Shown: positions 44,497 to 53,842, counted from the stretch's first letter. The stretch is DNA of 64,000 bases from Candidatus Methanoperedens sp. (GCA_027460525.1 JAPZAS010000012.1:28564-92563), one strand, 5' to 3'. Notes: a model not told the origin generated them from the letters alone. Made by a program: numbers and translations.

Positions 44497-45762
44497 ATGT
44501 TCACCATAATCACAGGCGTGCAGTTCGGAGACGAGGGGAAGGGCAAGATCGTTGATATGCTCGCAAAAGACTACGATATTGTGGCGCGCTTCCAGGGCGG
44601 GGATAATGCCGGGCATACCGTGGTGGCTGAAGGAAAAACCTACAAACTTCATCTTATTCCTTCAGGCGTGCTTTTCGATGCCCGCCTGCTGATAGGCCCC
44701 GGCACTGTCATGAATCCCAGGATTCTGATGGATGAAATCGCCATGCTTGCAGAAAATGGGGTGGAAGTGACGCCTTCAAAGCTCGGAATTGATGCAAAGA
44801 CAAGCATCATAATGCCTTATCATGTGGCGCTTGACACTCTTCGAGAATCAAAACGCGCCGTGAAAATCGGGACAACGAGCAGGGGAATCGGTTTTGCTTA
44901 TATAGATAAAGTGGGACGTGATGAGATACAGATGGTGGACATAGCGGATGAAAACAGGTTCAGGAAGCGGCTTGAAGAGATCGCCCCCCAAAAGGAAAAT
45001 GCCATAAAAGAATTGGGCGGGGACATGAAAATTGCACGCTCTGAGGTCGATGAATACATAGAAATCGGAAAGAAATTAAAACCATACATCACGGATGTAT
45101 CAAAAGAGATAAACCATGCCTTAAAGAAAGGAAGTAAAGTACTCGCAGAAGGGGCGCAGGGAACTCATCTTGATATAATACACGGCACGCAGAAATTCGT
45201 CACTTCCTCAAGCACAATCGCGGGTTCTGCCTGCGCTGCACTCGGGGTCGGTCCCATGAAAGTGGATAGGGTAATCGGGGTCGTCAAAGCTTATATAACG
45301 CGTGTGGGGGAAGGACCTCTACCCACAGAGCAGGAAAACGAAATCGGTAAGCACCTGCGTGAAAAAGGCGGCGAATTCGGCACAACCACGGGCAGACCGC
45401 GAAGGTGCGGGTGGTTTGACCTGCCGCTTGCAGAAAAATCCATCAACCTCAATGGATACACAAGCATGGCTCTCACCAAGCTCGATGTACTCACAGGGCT
45501 TAATCCTTTGAAGCTGTGCATAGGATATGAAATTGAAGGAAAGCAGCTTGATTATCCTCCTCTTCTTTCCGATGAAATCGCTCGATGCGAACCTATTTAT
45601 ATCGAATTGCCCGGGTGGAAAGAGGATATCCAGGACGCTGAAAGTTTCCCCGAACTTCCAGAAAATTCCAGGCTGTATGTCGAATTGCTCGAAGAATTAA
45701 TGGGTGTTAATATTGAATATGTTTCTGTGGGTCCGGGCAGAAAGCAAACTTTTATGAAATGA
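44497..45762 (+). CDS. purA: Adenylosuccinate synthetase
   Basis: A 421-residue enzyme. The GTP loop with the catalytic Asp is GVQFGDEGKGKIVD near the N-terminus. Further blocks are GGDNAGHT, GTTSRGIGFAY, AEGAQGTHLDI and TTGRPRRCGWFD. It joins IMP and aspartate with GTP, the first committed step to AMP. The next enzyme, purB, is encoded about 4.4 kb away on the other strand. Confidence 0.96.
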   Translation: MFTIITGVQFGDEGKGKIVDMLAKDYDIVARFQGGDNAGHTVVAEGKTYKLHLIPSGVLFDARLLIGPGTVMNPRILMDEIAMLAENGVEVTPSKLGIDAKTSIIMPYHVALDTLRESKRAVKIGTTSRGIGFAYIDKVGRDEIQMVDIADENRFRKRLEEIAPQKENAIKELGGDMKIARSEVDEYIEIGKKLKPYITDVSKEINHALKKGSKVLAEGAQGTHLDIIHGTQKFVTSSSTIAGSACAALGVGPMKVDRVIGVVKAYITRVGEGPLPTEQENEIGKHLREKGGEFGTTTGRPRRCGWFDLPLAEKSINLNGYTSMALTKLDVLTGLNPLKLCIGYEIEGKQLDYPPLLSDEIARCEPIYIELPGWKEDIQDAESFPELPENSRLYVELLEELMGVNIEYVSVGPGRKQTFMK

Positions 45763-45786
45763 AAACAAATACAATATAGAGGAATC

Positions 45787-48054
45787 ATGGAAAAATCAGT
45801 AAGACTAAAAGTAGCAGAAGCAGACCAGAGGGACGTGGGAAAGGGAATAGTCCGCATTGATGAGAAGTTCCGAAACGTGCTCGAAGTAAATATTTTTGAT
45901 GTTGTGGAACTAAAAGGGGAACGTGCCACATCCGCAGTTGTGGGAAGGTCTTATCCCCAGGATGAGGGACTCGATGTCATAAGAATGGACGGATTGATAC
46001 GCACCAATGCAAAAACAAGTCTGGGAGAATTTGTCGAAGTAACGAAGGCAGAGTGGAAGGAAGCAAAAAAGGTAACCCTTGCCCCTGTGATACAGAATAT
46101 CCATATCTATGCTCCCAGCGAGAGCCTGCGGGCTATTTTCCATAACAGGACAGTCTCAAAGGGAGACATTATCTCAACCACAAGCGTGCGCAAACCGAGG
46201 GAATCTCTTGGCTCTGATGTGATGTTCGAGCATGTATTCCAGGATTTCTTCGGCCCGTCTTCCTTCGGTCTGGGGGAGATAAAACTCCATGTGGTCACGA
46301 CTGCTCCCCAAGGGATAGTTAAGATAACCGATATTACGGAAGTGGACCTCCTGCCAGAGGCAGTAGGACTTCCGCAGGAAATACCCGAGGTAATGTACGA
46401 GGACCTGGGCGGGGTAAAGCCCGCGCTTACAAAAATCAGGGAGATAATAGAATTACCCCTCCGGCATCCTGAACTCTTCAACCGCCTTGGTATTGATGCC
46501 CCGAAAGGCGTTTTGCTTCACGGACCCCCAGGCACGGGCAAGACCATGCTTGCTAAAGCCGTTGCAAACGAGAGCGATGCGTATTTTATTACCATAAACG
46601 GCCCTGAGATCATGTCAAAATATTACGGGGAAAGCGAGCACAAGCTGCGCGAGGCTTTCGATGAAGCTGAAAAGAATGCCCCTGCCATCATATTCATCGA
46701 TGAGATAGACAGCATTGCGCCGAAGCGAGCCGAGGTCACAGGCGAAGTGGAGCGGCGTGTGGTAGCGCAGCTTCTCTCCCTCATGGACGGCTTAAAAACA
46801 AGAAAGAATGTGATAGTGATAGGCGCAACCAACCGACCTGAGGCGCTGGATATGGCGCTTCGCCGCCCTGGAAGGTTTGACCGCGAAATAGAGCTCCGGG
46901 TACCTGACCGGGAAGGAAGGCGGGAGATATTCCAGATTCATACACGAGGGATGCCTCTGGCTGAAGATGTGAGCCTCGATGACCTTGCAGACCGCACATA
47001 CGGGTTCGTGGGCGCGGACATAGCTGCTTTATGCCGCGAGGCTGCAATGACCTCGCTTCGCCGGGTTCTACCAGAAATCGATCTTGAGCAGAAGGAGATT
47101 CCGAAAGAGACGCTGGATAAACTGGTGATCAAGCGTTCTGACTTTGAAGATGTCATGAAGGAAGTCCAGCCCTCTGCGCTTCGGGAGATATTGTTTGAAG
47201 TGCCGAATGTGACATGGGAGGATATCGGCGGGCTTGATAGTGTGAAAGCATTGCTCAAGGAGGCTGTTGAATGGCCTTTGCGCTACGGGGAATCTTTCCG
47301 AAGGATAGGCGTGGAAGCCCCGAAAGGCGTGCTTCTTTATGGGCCTCCCGGTACGGGTAAGACGCTTCTTGCAAAGGCGATTGCCAAGGAAAGTGAGGCA
47401 AATTTTATAACGGTCAAAGGCAGCGATATATTATCGAAGTGGTACGGCGAATCTGAAAAGCATATAGCAGAGATCTTCAAGAAAGCACGGCAGGTGGCGC
47501 CGGCAATCATATTCCTCGATGAGCTTGATGCGCTTGCTCCCATGAGGGGAAGCGCATTTGGCGAACCTCATGTAACAGAACGGATTGTAAATCAGCTGCT
47601 TTCAGAGCTTGACGGGCTTGAAGAACTGCGGGGAGTTGTGGTCATAGGAGCCACCAATATGCCCCAGCTAATCGATCCGGCTCTTTTGCGCCCGGGCAGG
47701 TTTGATGAGATGATACTCGTACCTGTGCCTGATGCGAAAACGAGGCTTGAAATCTTCAGGGTGCACACAAAGAAGATGGCACTAGCTGACGACGTGAACC
47801 TTGGCGAATTTGTCAGGATTACCGACGACTTCACAGGGGCTGATATAGCAGCGGTATGCAAGAAGGCGGGAAGGTTTGCATTGCGTGAGGACATAAAAGC
47901 GCAAAAGGTGAGACAATCGCATTTCCTGGCTGCAATGGAGGACACAGGTCCGTCTGTTACGTCAGATATAATGAGCTATTATGAAAAGCTCAAGGACGAA
48001 TTGCGAAAGAAGCGCTCAAAGCAGATAGAAAGCAGACCTGAGATGTATGTATAA
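45787..48054 (+). CDS. CDC48/VCP/VAT-type AAA ATPase
   Basis: A 755-residue protein with an N-terminal substrate-binding domain (about 1-190) and two AAA domains. Walker A motifs GPPGTGKT are at 246-253 and 519-526; Walker B motifs read IIFIDEIDS and IIFLDELDA. Second-region-of-homology arginines are in [10 protein letters not shown] and [10 protein letters not shown]. It unfolds proteins using ATP, often for the proteasome. GAGGA at 45779-45783 precedes the ATG. The C-terminal tail (EMYV) is shorter than in eukaryotic p97. Confidence 0.95.
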   Translation: MEKSVRLKVAEADQRDVGKGIVRIDEKFRNVLEVNIFDVVELKGERATSAVVGRSYPQDEGLDVIRMDGLIRTNAKTSLGEFVEVTKAEWKEAKKVTLAPVIQNIHIYAPSESLRAIFHNRTVSKGDIISTTSVRKPRESLGSDVMFEHVFQDFFGPSSFGLGEIKLHVVTTAPQGIVKITDITEVDLLPEAVGLPQEIPEVMYEDLGGVKPALTKIREIIELPLRHPELFNRLGIDAPKGVLLHGPPGTGKTMLAKAVANESDAYFITINGPEIMSKYYGESEHKLREAFDEAEKNAPAIIFIDEIDSIAPKRAEVTGEVERRVVAQLLSLMDGLKTRKNVIVIGATNRPEALDMALRRPGRFDREIELRVPDREGRREIFQIHTRGMPLAEDVSLDDLADRTYGFVGADIAALCREAAMTSLRRVLPEIDLEQKEIPKETLDKLVIKRSDFEDVMKEVQPSALREILFEVPNVTWEDIGGLDSVKALLKEAVEWPLRYGESFRRIGVEAPKGVLLYGPPGTGKTLLAKAIAKESEANFITVKGSDILSKWYGESEKHIAEIFKKARQVAPAIIFLDELDALAPMRGSAFGEPHVTERIVNQLLSELDGLEELRGVVVIGATNMPQLIDPALLRPGRFDEMILVPVPDAKTRLEIFRVHTKKMALADDVNLGEFVRITDDFTGADIAAVCKKAGRFALREDIKAQKVRQSHFLAAMEDTGPSVTSDIMSYYEKLKDELRKKRSKQIESRPEMYV

Positions 48055-48073
48055 TAAATAAGGGGGAATATTT

Positions 48074-49078
48074 TTGATAAAAGAAGGGGTTCTTTTTGAC
48101 CAGCTCCAGGATAACAAGGTCAAATGCCATGTATGCTCCCACAGGTGTACCATTGCAGAAGGTAAGGTGGGGATTTGCAGAACAAGAAAGAATATTGACG
48201 GAAAAATTCACACTCTTATTTATAATACCGTCTCAAGTGAAGCCGTCGACCCTATCGAGAAAAAACCCCTGTACCATTTCCTGCCGGGCACGAAATCGTA
48301 TTCTTTAGGAACCATCGGCTGCAATTTCAGATGCGAGCACTGCCAGAACTGGAACATTTCGCAAGAGTATGCATACACAGGAACAACAGAGATAACTCCT
48401 GAGGAAGCTATCAAAAACGCCTTGGATAATCGATGCAAGTCCATTTCATGGACATACAACGAACCTGCCATCTGGCATGAATATACATATGACAGCGCAG
48501 TGCTTGCGAAAAAAGCAGGTTTGAAGACAGTATACGTCACCAACGGCTACATCACGCCTGAGGCGCTGCGGAGAATGGCGCCGTACCTTGATGCTTTCCG
48601 GGTGGACATCAAATCGTTTTCCGATGATTTCTACAGGAAAATATGCGGCGCCAGTCTTGCGCCTGTGCTTGAGTCCACAAAACTTGCAAAGGAACTGGGC
48701 ATGCATGTTGAGGTCATAACGCTTGTTATTCCCACTAAAAACGATTCAAGAGAGGAGATTACGCAGATTGTGAGATGGGTGCGCGATAACCTCGGCGCTG
48801 ACACGCCCATGCACTTCACGAGATTCCATCCCATGCATAGGATGGATAACCTCCCTTCAACGCCGACGGAGACGCTGGAGATGGCGCACGATATCGCGAA
48901 AAAGGAAGGGATGAGGTTTGTTTATACCGGGAATGTCCCGGGGCACAGGTATGAGAATACATACTGCCCGAAGTGCAACGCTTTGCTGATTGACCGCGCC
49001 GGCTTTCGGGTGAGCGCGATCAGGATTAAGGATGGGAAGTGCCCGGAGTGCGGGGAGGGGATACCGATTGTGGGATAA
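48074..49078 (+). CDS. AmmeMemoRadiSam-system radical SAM enzyme
   Basis: A 334-residue radical SAM protein. An N-terminal Cys cluster (Cys18, 21, 25, 35) is followed by the cluster motif CNFRCEHC (Cys83, 87, 90). FRVDIKSFSDDFYRKI is typical of the pyruvate-formate-lyase-activase-like family called AmmeMemoRadiSam. Two CxxC pairs at the C-terminus (CPKC, CPEC) form a zinc-ribbon-like end. The partners AMMECR1 and MEMO are not in the window. The start is TTG at 48074, with AGGGGGA upstream as ribosome site. The biochemical role of this system is unsettled. Confidence 0.88.
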   Translation: MIKEGVLFDQLQDNKVKCHVCSHRCTIAEGKVGICRTRKNIDGKIHTLIYNTVSSEAVDPIEKKPLYHFLPGTKSYSLGTIGCNFRCEHCQNWNISQEYAYTGTTEITPEEAIKNALDNRCKSISWTYNEPAIWHEYTYDSAVLAKKAGLKTVYVTNGYITPEALRRMAPYLDAFRVDIKSFSDDFYRKICGASLAPVLESTKLAKELGMHVEVITLVIPTKNDSREEITQIVRWVRDNLGADTPMHFTRFHPMHRMDNLPSTPTETLEMAHDIAKKEGMRFVYTGNVPGHRYENTYCPKCNALLIDRAGFRVSAIRIKDGKCPECGEGIPIVG

Positions 49079-49083
49079 ATAAG

Positions 49084-49206
49084 GTACTAGAACTTACTGA
49101 TTTTCTTATACAGTATAGGGATACGTGGACTCCTGATAAAAAGGCAGTCGAAGAACTGCTTAGTGATGTTATTGTAGGTTTTAAGCACAAAGACGAAATG
49201 ACTTAA
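49084..49206 (+). pseudogene. C-terminal coding fragment without a start
   Basis: After the radical SAM stop one frame stays open to TAA at 49204-49206 and reads protein-like (VLELTDFLIQYRDTWTPDKK, then VEELLSDVIVGF). No start codon exists in frame. It looks like the tail of a small gene, perhaps from the same decayed unit as the adjacent antitoxin-like gene. It overlaps that gene's stop by four bases on the other strand. Confidence 0.3.
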
Positions 49207-49403
49207 TCCTTCTTAGATTCCTTAATTAAATCGCGAAGTTTTTTATACCTCCCAGCTTTGTAATCCTCTTCGCTTTCTCTTATTTGCTCCAGCAGTTCGG
49301 TATCAGAAAGAACCTCTAAAGTAGATTTCATGGATTCATATTCATCACTAGAGATGGTTATCCAGCTTGCTTTATGCTCTCCAACGGTTTTAACTTCGCT
49401 CAT
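49203..49403 (-). CDS. Antitoxin-like small protein (orphan)
   Basis: A 66-residue protein on the minus strand, mostly helical and charged. WITISSDEYESMKSTLEVLSD followed by LLEQIRESEEDYKAGRYKKL is the pattern of C-terminal halves of RelB/Phd-type antitoxins that wrap a RelE-like toxin. No toxin gene follows within the window; only unassigned fragments surround it. It may be a remnant of a toxin-antitoxin pair or a stand-alone regulator. Confidence 0.5.
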   Translation of the reverse strand: MSEVKTVGEHKASWITISSDEYESMKSTLEVLSDTELLEQIRESEEDYKAGRYKKLRDLIKESKKD

Positions 49404-49555
49404 AGCAGGAACAAAATTGTTTTATTAGGTATTATCTTTTCATCCAATATCAGAATCGCAGTTGAAGTTCCAGCTTGGCTCAATTTAAAAGGGCTGGACG
49501 AGCTGCTGGCGAATATCAAGTGAGTATTAATTTTTGGCTAATACGATAGCTAAAT
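49404..49555. other. Gap with a second open fragment
   Basis: These 152 bases hold a plus-strand stretch open to TGA at 49521-49523 whose last codons read RIAVEVPAWLNLKGLDELL. It has no start codon. I cannot assign it. Together with the fragment at 49084 it suggests that this spot carries decayed genes. Confidence 0.3.
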
Positions 49556-50008
49556 TCAATTTATCTTCTTCACAAGCGGTATCTCATCGCATTCTGGAAA
49601 CTTGGGGCATTTGATGCACATGCTCCATATCTTATGAGGCAGCGTGCTCTTCTTCACCCTCACAAAGCCATGTTTTTCAAAGAACTCAGGCACATACGTA
49701 AGCGTGATAAGCTTGTTCAACCCGAGAGCCCGTGCTTCCTCCTCGCAGGCTTTGAGTATCTTCGAACCTATCCCCTGCCTCACCTTTTCCGGCTCAACCG
49801 CAAGTGATAGGATTTCGCCGTAATCTTCCCAGGTAATATGCAGCGCGCCGCAGCCCACCATTTTATCATCTTCAATAACCACATAAAAATCCCTCAGGTT
49901 TTCGTACAGTTCGCTCAAAGAGCGCGGAAGCATCATGCGTTTATCTGCATAATTATTGACAAGCTTCCACACCTTTTCAACGTCTTTGATGGTGGCTTTT
50001 CTTAGCAA
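49556..50008 (-). CDS. ArgA-like N-acetyltransferase (GNAT)
   Basis: About 150 residues from a TTG start. It has LRKATIKDVEKVWKLVN, GEILSLAVEPEKVRQGIGSKIL (acetyl-CoA loop), and the C-terminal VPEFFEKHGFVRV followed by MCIKCPKFPECDE. The Cys-rich end is characteristic of the single-domain N-acetylglutamate synthase-like group (COG1246). An open frame extends upstream to 50173, but that part is a hairpin-rich repeat block and overlaps purB. I therefore place the start at 50008. It probably acetylates glutamate or another small amine. Confidence 0.78.
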   Translation of the reverse strand: MLRKATIKDVEKVWKLVNNYADKRMMLPRSLSELYENLRDFYVVIEDDKMVGCGALHITWEDYGEILSLAVEPEKVRQGIGSKILKACEEEARALGLNKLITLTYVPEFFEKHGFVRVKKSTLPHKIWSMCIKCPKFPECDEIPLVKKIN

Positions 50009-50022
50009 ATGTTTTCCCAAAA

Positions 50023-50112
50023 ATCTGCGTTCATCTGCGTCCCGATTACCCTTCGGGAGCGGGAATCCACGTATGCCCTCGTGGCATACGTGTCTGCGCC
50101 CTTCCGAGGCGC
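50023..50112. repeat. Hairpin-rich repeat block between purB and the GNAT gene
   Basis: The block has three perfect inverted repeats and one direct repeat. ATCTGCGT occurs at 50023-50030 and 50033-50040. TCCCGA (50040-50045) pairs with TCGGGA (50053-50058). CACGTATGCC (50068-50077) pairs with GGCATACGTG (50083-50092) around CTCGT. GCGCC (50096-50100) pairs with GGCGC (50108-50112). GC content exceeds the surroundings. It resembles extragenic palindromic elements rather than coding DNA, although one frame happens to be open through it. Confidence 0.7.
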
Positions 50113-50144
50113 GACTCGGAATCTGCTGTTCCATATTTTGCAAT

Positions 50145-51482
50145 TTATGTTCGTTTTTTAAGTTTTGCTGCAAGGGATTCCACCTGTTCTACTGCCGTGC
50201 CTATATAATTATCCGGGTTCATTATCGCTAGAATCTCACTTTCTGTCATATATTTTGAGACGGTCGCATTTTTAATCAGGGCATCCTTCATGTGGATACC
50301 CGACTCACGGGCAGACATGGCGCACCGGCGCACGATCTCATGCGCCTCCTGCCTCCCAACCCCTTTTTTGCTAAGCTCGATCATAACAGCTTCGCCCATG
50401 TTCAAGCCATTGAGCATATTCAGGTTTTTCCTTATGTTCTCAGGGTAAAAGCGCAGGTTCTGTATTATACCTGTGGTAAGGCGTATTATATGGTCTGTGA
50501 GCACGCAGGATTCAGGGAATACCACGCGCTCGCACGAGGAATTAGTCAAATCGCGTTCATCCCAGAGGGTATTGTTCAGGAGCGCAGGCTCAACCATTGC
50601 CCTTATTATTCTTGCAAGTCCGCACACCTGTTCGGATTTAATTGGGTTGCGCTTATGAGGCATTGTGGAAGAACCCACCTGTTTCTTGCCAAAACTCTCC
50701 TCCACCTCTGCTATTTCGCTTCTTGCAAGGCTTCGTATCTCGATGCAGAGCTTATCAAGCGTGGTAGCGACATTTGCCATCCACATCACAAATTCAGCAT
50801 GCCTGTCCCTCTGGATGATCTGGTTTGAAACATCCGCAGCTTCAATCCCGAGGAATTCCATTGTTTTTTTCTGTATCTCGATACCATTTTTTCCGAAAGC
50901 CGCCTGAGTGCCTACTGCGCCGCTCATCTTACCAGCAGTGGCGCGGGGCATTAACTGGTCAAGTCTGTCGATATGTCTGTCAATTTCCGATGCCCATATC
51001 GCAAAACGCAAGCCGTAGGTTGTCGGGATGCCGATCTGACCGTGGGTTCTGCCTGCACATACGGTATTCTTATGGGACAGTGCCGTGTCAAGAAGCACAG
51101 TTCGCAATTTGGCGGTCTCTTTTCGCAAAATCAAGCTTGCATCCTTTATCTGAAGCGCGGTTGCCGTGTCCAGAATGTCATTGGAAGTGGCGCCGAAATG
51201 AACCCATTTTCCCGCATCTTTTGACTGCTCGGTGAGCGCAAGAACCACAGCCATCACATCGTGGTGGATTTCATCCTCGATCTCCTTTACCCTGGCGAGT
51301 TTTACTTTGTCCGCGCCCAGTGCGATTTTCTCATCAATTTCTTTTGGGATATAGCCCACAAGTGCCTCGGCTTTTGCAAGGGCAGCTTCAACGGACAGCA
51401 TTTTTTGGAGGCGTGTCTCTTCATTCCACACAGCCTTCATTTCAGGGCTGCCGTAGCGGTATTCAATGGGGTGGATTGCCAT
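50145..51482 (-). CDS. purB: Adenylosuccinate lyase
   Basis: A 445-residue enzyme of the fumarase/aspartase superfamily. It starts with IHPIEYRYGSPEMKAVW, has the mid-protein HFGATSNDILDT and the superfamily signature GSSTMPHKRNPIKSE with the catalytic Ser. It cleaves SAICAR and adenylosuccinate in purine synthesis. Length is normal for archaea. It is divergent from the multihaem cytochrome gene, with 274 bases between them. Confidence 0.96.
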   Translation of the reverse strand: MAIHPIEYRYGSPEMKAVWNEETRLQKMLSVEAALAKAEALVGYIPKEIDEKIALGADKVKLARVKEIEDEIHHDVMAVVLALTEQSKDAGKWVHFGATSNDILDTATALQIKDASLILRKETAKLRTVLLDTALSHKNTVCAGRTHGQIGIPTTYGLRFAIWASEIDRHIDRLDQLMPRATAGKMSGAVGTQAAFGKNGIEIQKKTMEFLGIEAADVSNQIIQRDRHAEFVMWMANVATTLDKLCIEIRSLARSEIAEVEESFGKKQVGSSTMPHKRNPIKSEQVCGLARIIRAMVEPALLNNTLWDERDLTNSSCERVVFPESCVLTDHIIRLTTGIIQNLRFYPENIRKNLNMLNGLNMGEAVMIELSKKGVGRQEAHEIVRRCAMSARESGIHMKDALIKNATVSKYMTESEILAIMNPDNYIGTAVEQVESLAAKLKKRT

Positions 51483-51586
51483 GGAAGTACTTATTGGCTC
51501 TATGATTAAAAGAAACTATCGCTGGCACATCATATCTGGATACCGAAAACTTTAAGCGATGCAAAACTTAATACATAATTTATAGG

Positions 51587-51717
51587 ATTCCGAGCCTTTA
51601 CAACCTTGGAATAAGCAGGGAGTAGCGTTAAGTACATTGTTCGTAACTATTCTGGCATGAGCCAGTGCACGAATGCATGCTTAGTTAACGCTGTATCTCG
51701 AATATTATCGCGTGATA
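51587..51717 (+). promoter_or_regulatory. Structured 5' leader of the cytochrome gene (candidate regulatory RNA)
   Basis: Five helices can be drawn by eye. ATTCCGAG (51587-51594) pairs with CTTGGAAT (51605-51612) with one G-U. AGCGTTAA (51624-51631) pairs perfectly with TTAACGCT (51685-51692). Inside that stem are CTGGC/GCCAG (51652-51656 and 51661-51665) and TGCA-CGAA-TGCA (51666-51677). TATC-GCGT-GATA (51706-51717) follows. A possible TATA element lies at about 51566-51580. A strong GGGAGG ribosome site (51743-51748) comes after the folded part. I do not match it to a known riboswitch class. Confidence 0.55.
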
Positions 51718-51756
51718 GGAGCGGGGTCTGAAACGAATAAAAGGGAGGAAAAATAA

Positions 51757-53820
51757 ATGAATAGAAAAAAAATTAGTTTAGGGCTATTGTTTTTAATAAC
51801 GGCTCTAGTAGTTTTGCCAGGAGCATCAGCAACTCCTACGTACTATGGGGTTCTGCAATCAATATACGGTGGGCCTACCACATGCCAACTTGATTGTCAC
51901 ACATCAACAAATGGACCGCCGCCATTTACCACTTATGGAAGTTTGTTTTCGGCTAATGCTAGCCATTTCACTGATCCAACAGGAGTATTAAAAGCCATTG
52001 GCCCCCCACTGACCTCAATAACAGTCACACCAGCAACAGCACCGCTGTCCGTTGGCGGAAGTCAGACCTTCACGGCAGCTACGCTTGACCCATTCGGTAA
52101 TTCGATTACTGCAACTGTAACATGGACGAGCAGCAACACAGCAGTAGGCACCATCAATCCAACTACAGGTGTGTTCACAGCGGTTGGAGCAGGAACTGCC
52201 ACCATAACCGCAACTGGTGGCGGTACTGGTAGCGGAACTATTACCGGAAATGCAACAGCAACAGTATCAGCGCCAGCGCCCACACTGACCCTCACCCTGA
52301 ACACCACCGTGGACGGCACGAGTACCCCACTGGTGACCAATATCACAAGTGCAGTGCTTCTTAACACAGCGGGCGCTACTGTTGCAACAGCAACATTGCC
52401 AGACACCATGACAGCGCAGTTCAGCCTGAGCGGCATAACTCCTGGCGACTACTTCATCAAGGTGAATGGTCATGCAGGCGCCCTCGTGCCTACGCGCATC
52501 GACAGCACTGCATCAAGCATCTCCCAGTCCGTGGGATTGAGGCTGCGGAACAGCGTCATCGGCAACATTTCAAATCCGACGTTATACAGGATCAAGTCGT
52601 ACCCGTCAGAGATTGCCAGCAGCCACGCGGTCGTGAATTATACCACAGGCTTGAATGAAACAATCTATAACTTCGTAATTGTTTCGAACAGTACCAGTAA
52701 GATTGAGGTGCGTGTGCTCGGCACGGACGCACTAATGAGCAGCTTTTCGACCACCCAAATTAACCACGACGGTTATACTGACGCTATAACAGGTTTGCCG
52801 GTTTCATTCCAGATATGGATTCTTGGAGACGTCAAAAATCCAGCAGATCCAAATGGAGTAGCATTCCTTGGCAACCACGGTCATCTCTACAATGCTTCAA
52901 CAGATCCCACAACATTCGTTTGCAGTGGATGCCACCCCAGCCTTGGCACAAAGCCAGCTACCTTCCCGCCTCTCACGGGTTTTGGTCAGACCGGCTGGTG
53001 CTTCAGGTGCCACAACGGTCCAGGCGGCCCAGGTCAAGGGTTTGTCGATCCGCTTGGACTGGCTCCGAGTGTGACACCGACACCGATACTGGTATCAGCC
53101 ATAACGCCGACCAGCAGGAATGCAGTGGTAGGCACACCGGTGACGCTATTCATGTCAGTGATTAACGGTGGAACAGCAACAGCCACCAACGTGGGCATCA
53201 CACAGGCATCCAGCTTACCAGTAACTGTAAGCTATACGCCATGGAACGGAACAGCATTCACAGGTCCAGCAAATACACCAGTGAACATAGCTGGAAACAA
53301 CGGAGTGGCAAACTTTGTGCTGACCATCAATGCAACATCAGCGTTCAGCAGTTCGTCGCTGACCTTCAACGTGTCAGGCACCAATGCGGCAGCAGCTCCG
53401 ATAAGTGGAGTGAATACGCTGACAGTGGCAGCAACAACACCAAGTGCAGCCCTGGCGGATGTCATTATGATATCCACAAACCTGAATGTAAGCACAGCGG
53501 TCAATACACCCACATTCTTTGCAGTAGCTACATCGAATGTCGGTGTCAGTGCAACTGGTGTAAGCCTTACTGTGGTCGTACCAAATACGATAACAGGACT
53601 GGCAACCCAGGTGAACCAGACCAATCCAATAACCGGAGCCATCATCGGTCCGGCGACCGGATTGACCATTAACGCTGGCGCTCAGCCGAGCTTTGGAGTG
53701 TTCCTGACACCAACACAGAAGATAAACTTCGATCCAACAAACAACAGGACAACACTGCTGTTAAAGGATGGCAGCGGCAACGTAATCGGAGCCCAGTCAG
53801 TGGCAGTATCCACAACGTAA
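51757..53820 (+). CDS. Secreted multihaem c-type cytochrome with Ig-like (Big2) domain
   Basis: A 687-residue exported protein. Residues 1-25 form a signal peptide (KKISLGLLFLITALVVLPG, then ASA). Haem sites are one unusual CX3CH (Cys43, Cys47, His48) and two CXXCH (Cys389-His393 and Cys415-His419). Residues 85-172 form a bacterial Ig-like group 2 domain (LSVGGSQTFTA, ATVTWTSSNTAVGTI). The last 250 residues look like two tandem beta-sandwich domains rich in Thr, Ala and Val. No C-terminal membrane anchor is seen. About 15 N-x-S/T sequons suggest N-glycosylation. A role in extracellular electron transfer or surface attachment is inferred. Confidence 0.85.
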   Translation: MNRKKISLGLLFLITALVVLPGASATPTYYGVLQSIYGGPTTCQLDCHTSTNGPPPFTTYGSLFSANASHFTDPTGVLKAIGPPLTSITVTPATAPLSVGGSQTFTAATLDPFGNSITATVTWTSSNTAVGTINPTTGVFTAVGAGTATITATGGGTGSGTITGNATATVSAPAPTLTLTLNTTVDGTSTPLVTNITSAVLLNTAGATVATATLPDTMTAQFSLSGITPGDYFIKVNGHAGALVPTRIDSTASSISQSVGLRLRNSVIGNISNPTLYRIKSYPSEIASSHAVVNYTTGLNETIYNFVIVSNSTSKIEVRVLGTDALMSSFSTTQINHDGYTDAITGLPVSFQIWILGDVKNPADPNGVAFLGNHGHLYNASTDPTTFVCSGCHPSLGTKPATFPPLTGFGQTGWCFRCHNGPGGPGQGFVDPLGLAPSVTPTPILVSAITPTSRNAVVGTPVTLFMSVINGGTATATNVGITQASSLPVTVSYTPWNGTAFTGPANTPVNIAGNNGVANFVLTINATSAFSSSSLTFNVSGTNAAAAPISGVNTLTVAATTPSAALADVIMISTNLNVSTAVNTPTFFAVATSNVGVSATGVSLTVVVPNTITGLATQVNQTNPITGAIIGPATGLTINAGAQPSFGVFLTPTQKINFDPTNNRTTLLLKDGSGNVIGAQSVAVSTT

Positions 53821-53842
53821 AAGAACACAATGCAGTGAGAGA

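Noticed and set aside
50009..50173. N-terminal extension of the GNAT protein from 50173
   Set aside because: This stretch is a hairpin-rich repeat block and overlaps the end of purB. The acetyltransferase fold starts only at about 50008.
50292..50828. A 178-codon plus-strand open frame
   Set aside because: It is opposite purB, whose catalytic signature and full length are clear. The plus translation is rich in rare residues and has no recognisable motif.
51587..51756. Possible CRISPR repeat or tRNA in the structured leader
   Set aside because: No repeat unit recurs, and the helices do not make a cloverleaf with an anticodon arm and CCA-type end.
52062..52436. A 124-codon minus-strand open frame, Val-rich
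   Set aside because: It mirrors the Thr/Ala-rich Ig-like part of the cytochrome. Repetitive codons keep the opposite frame open by chance.
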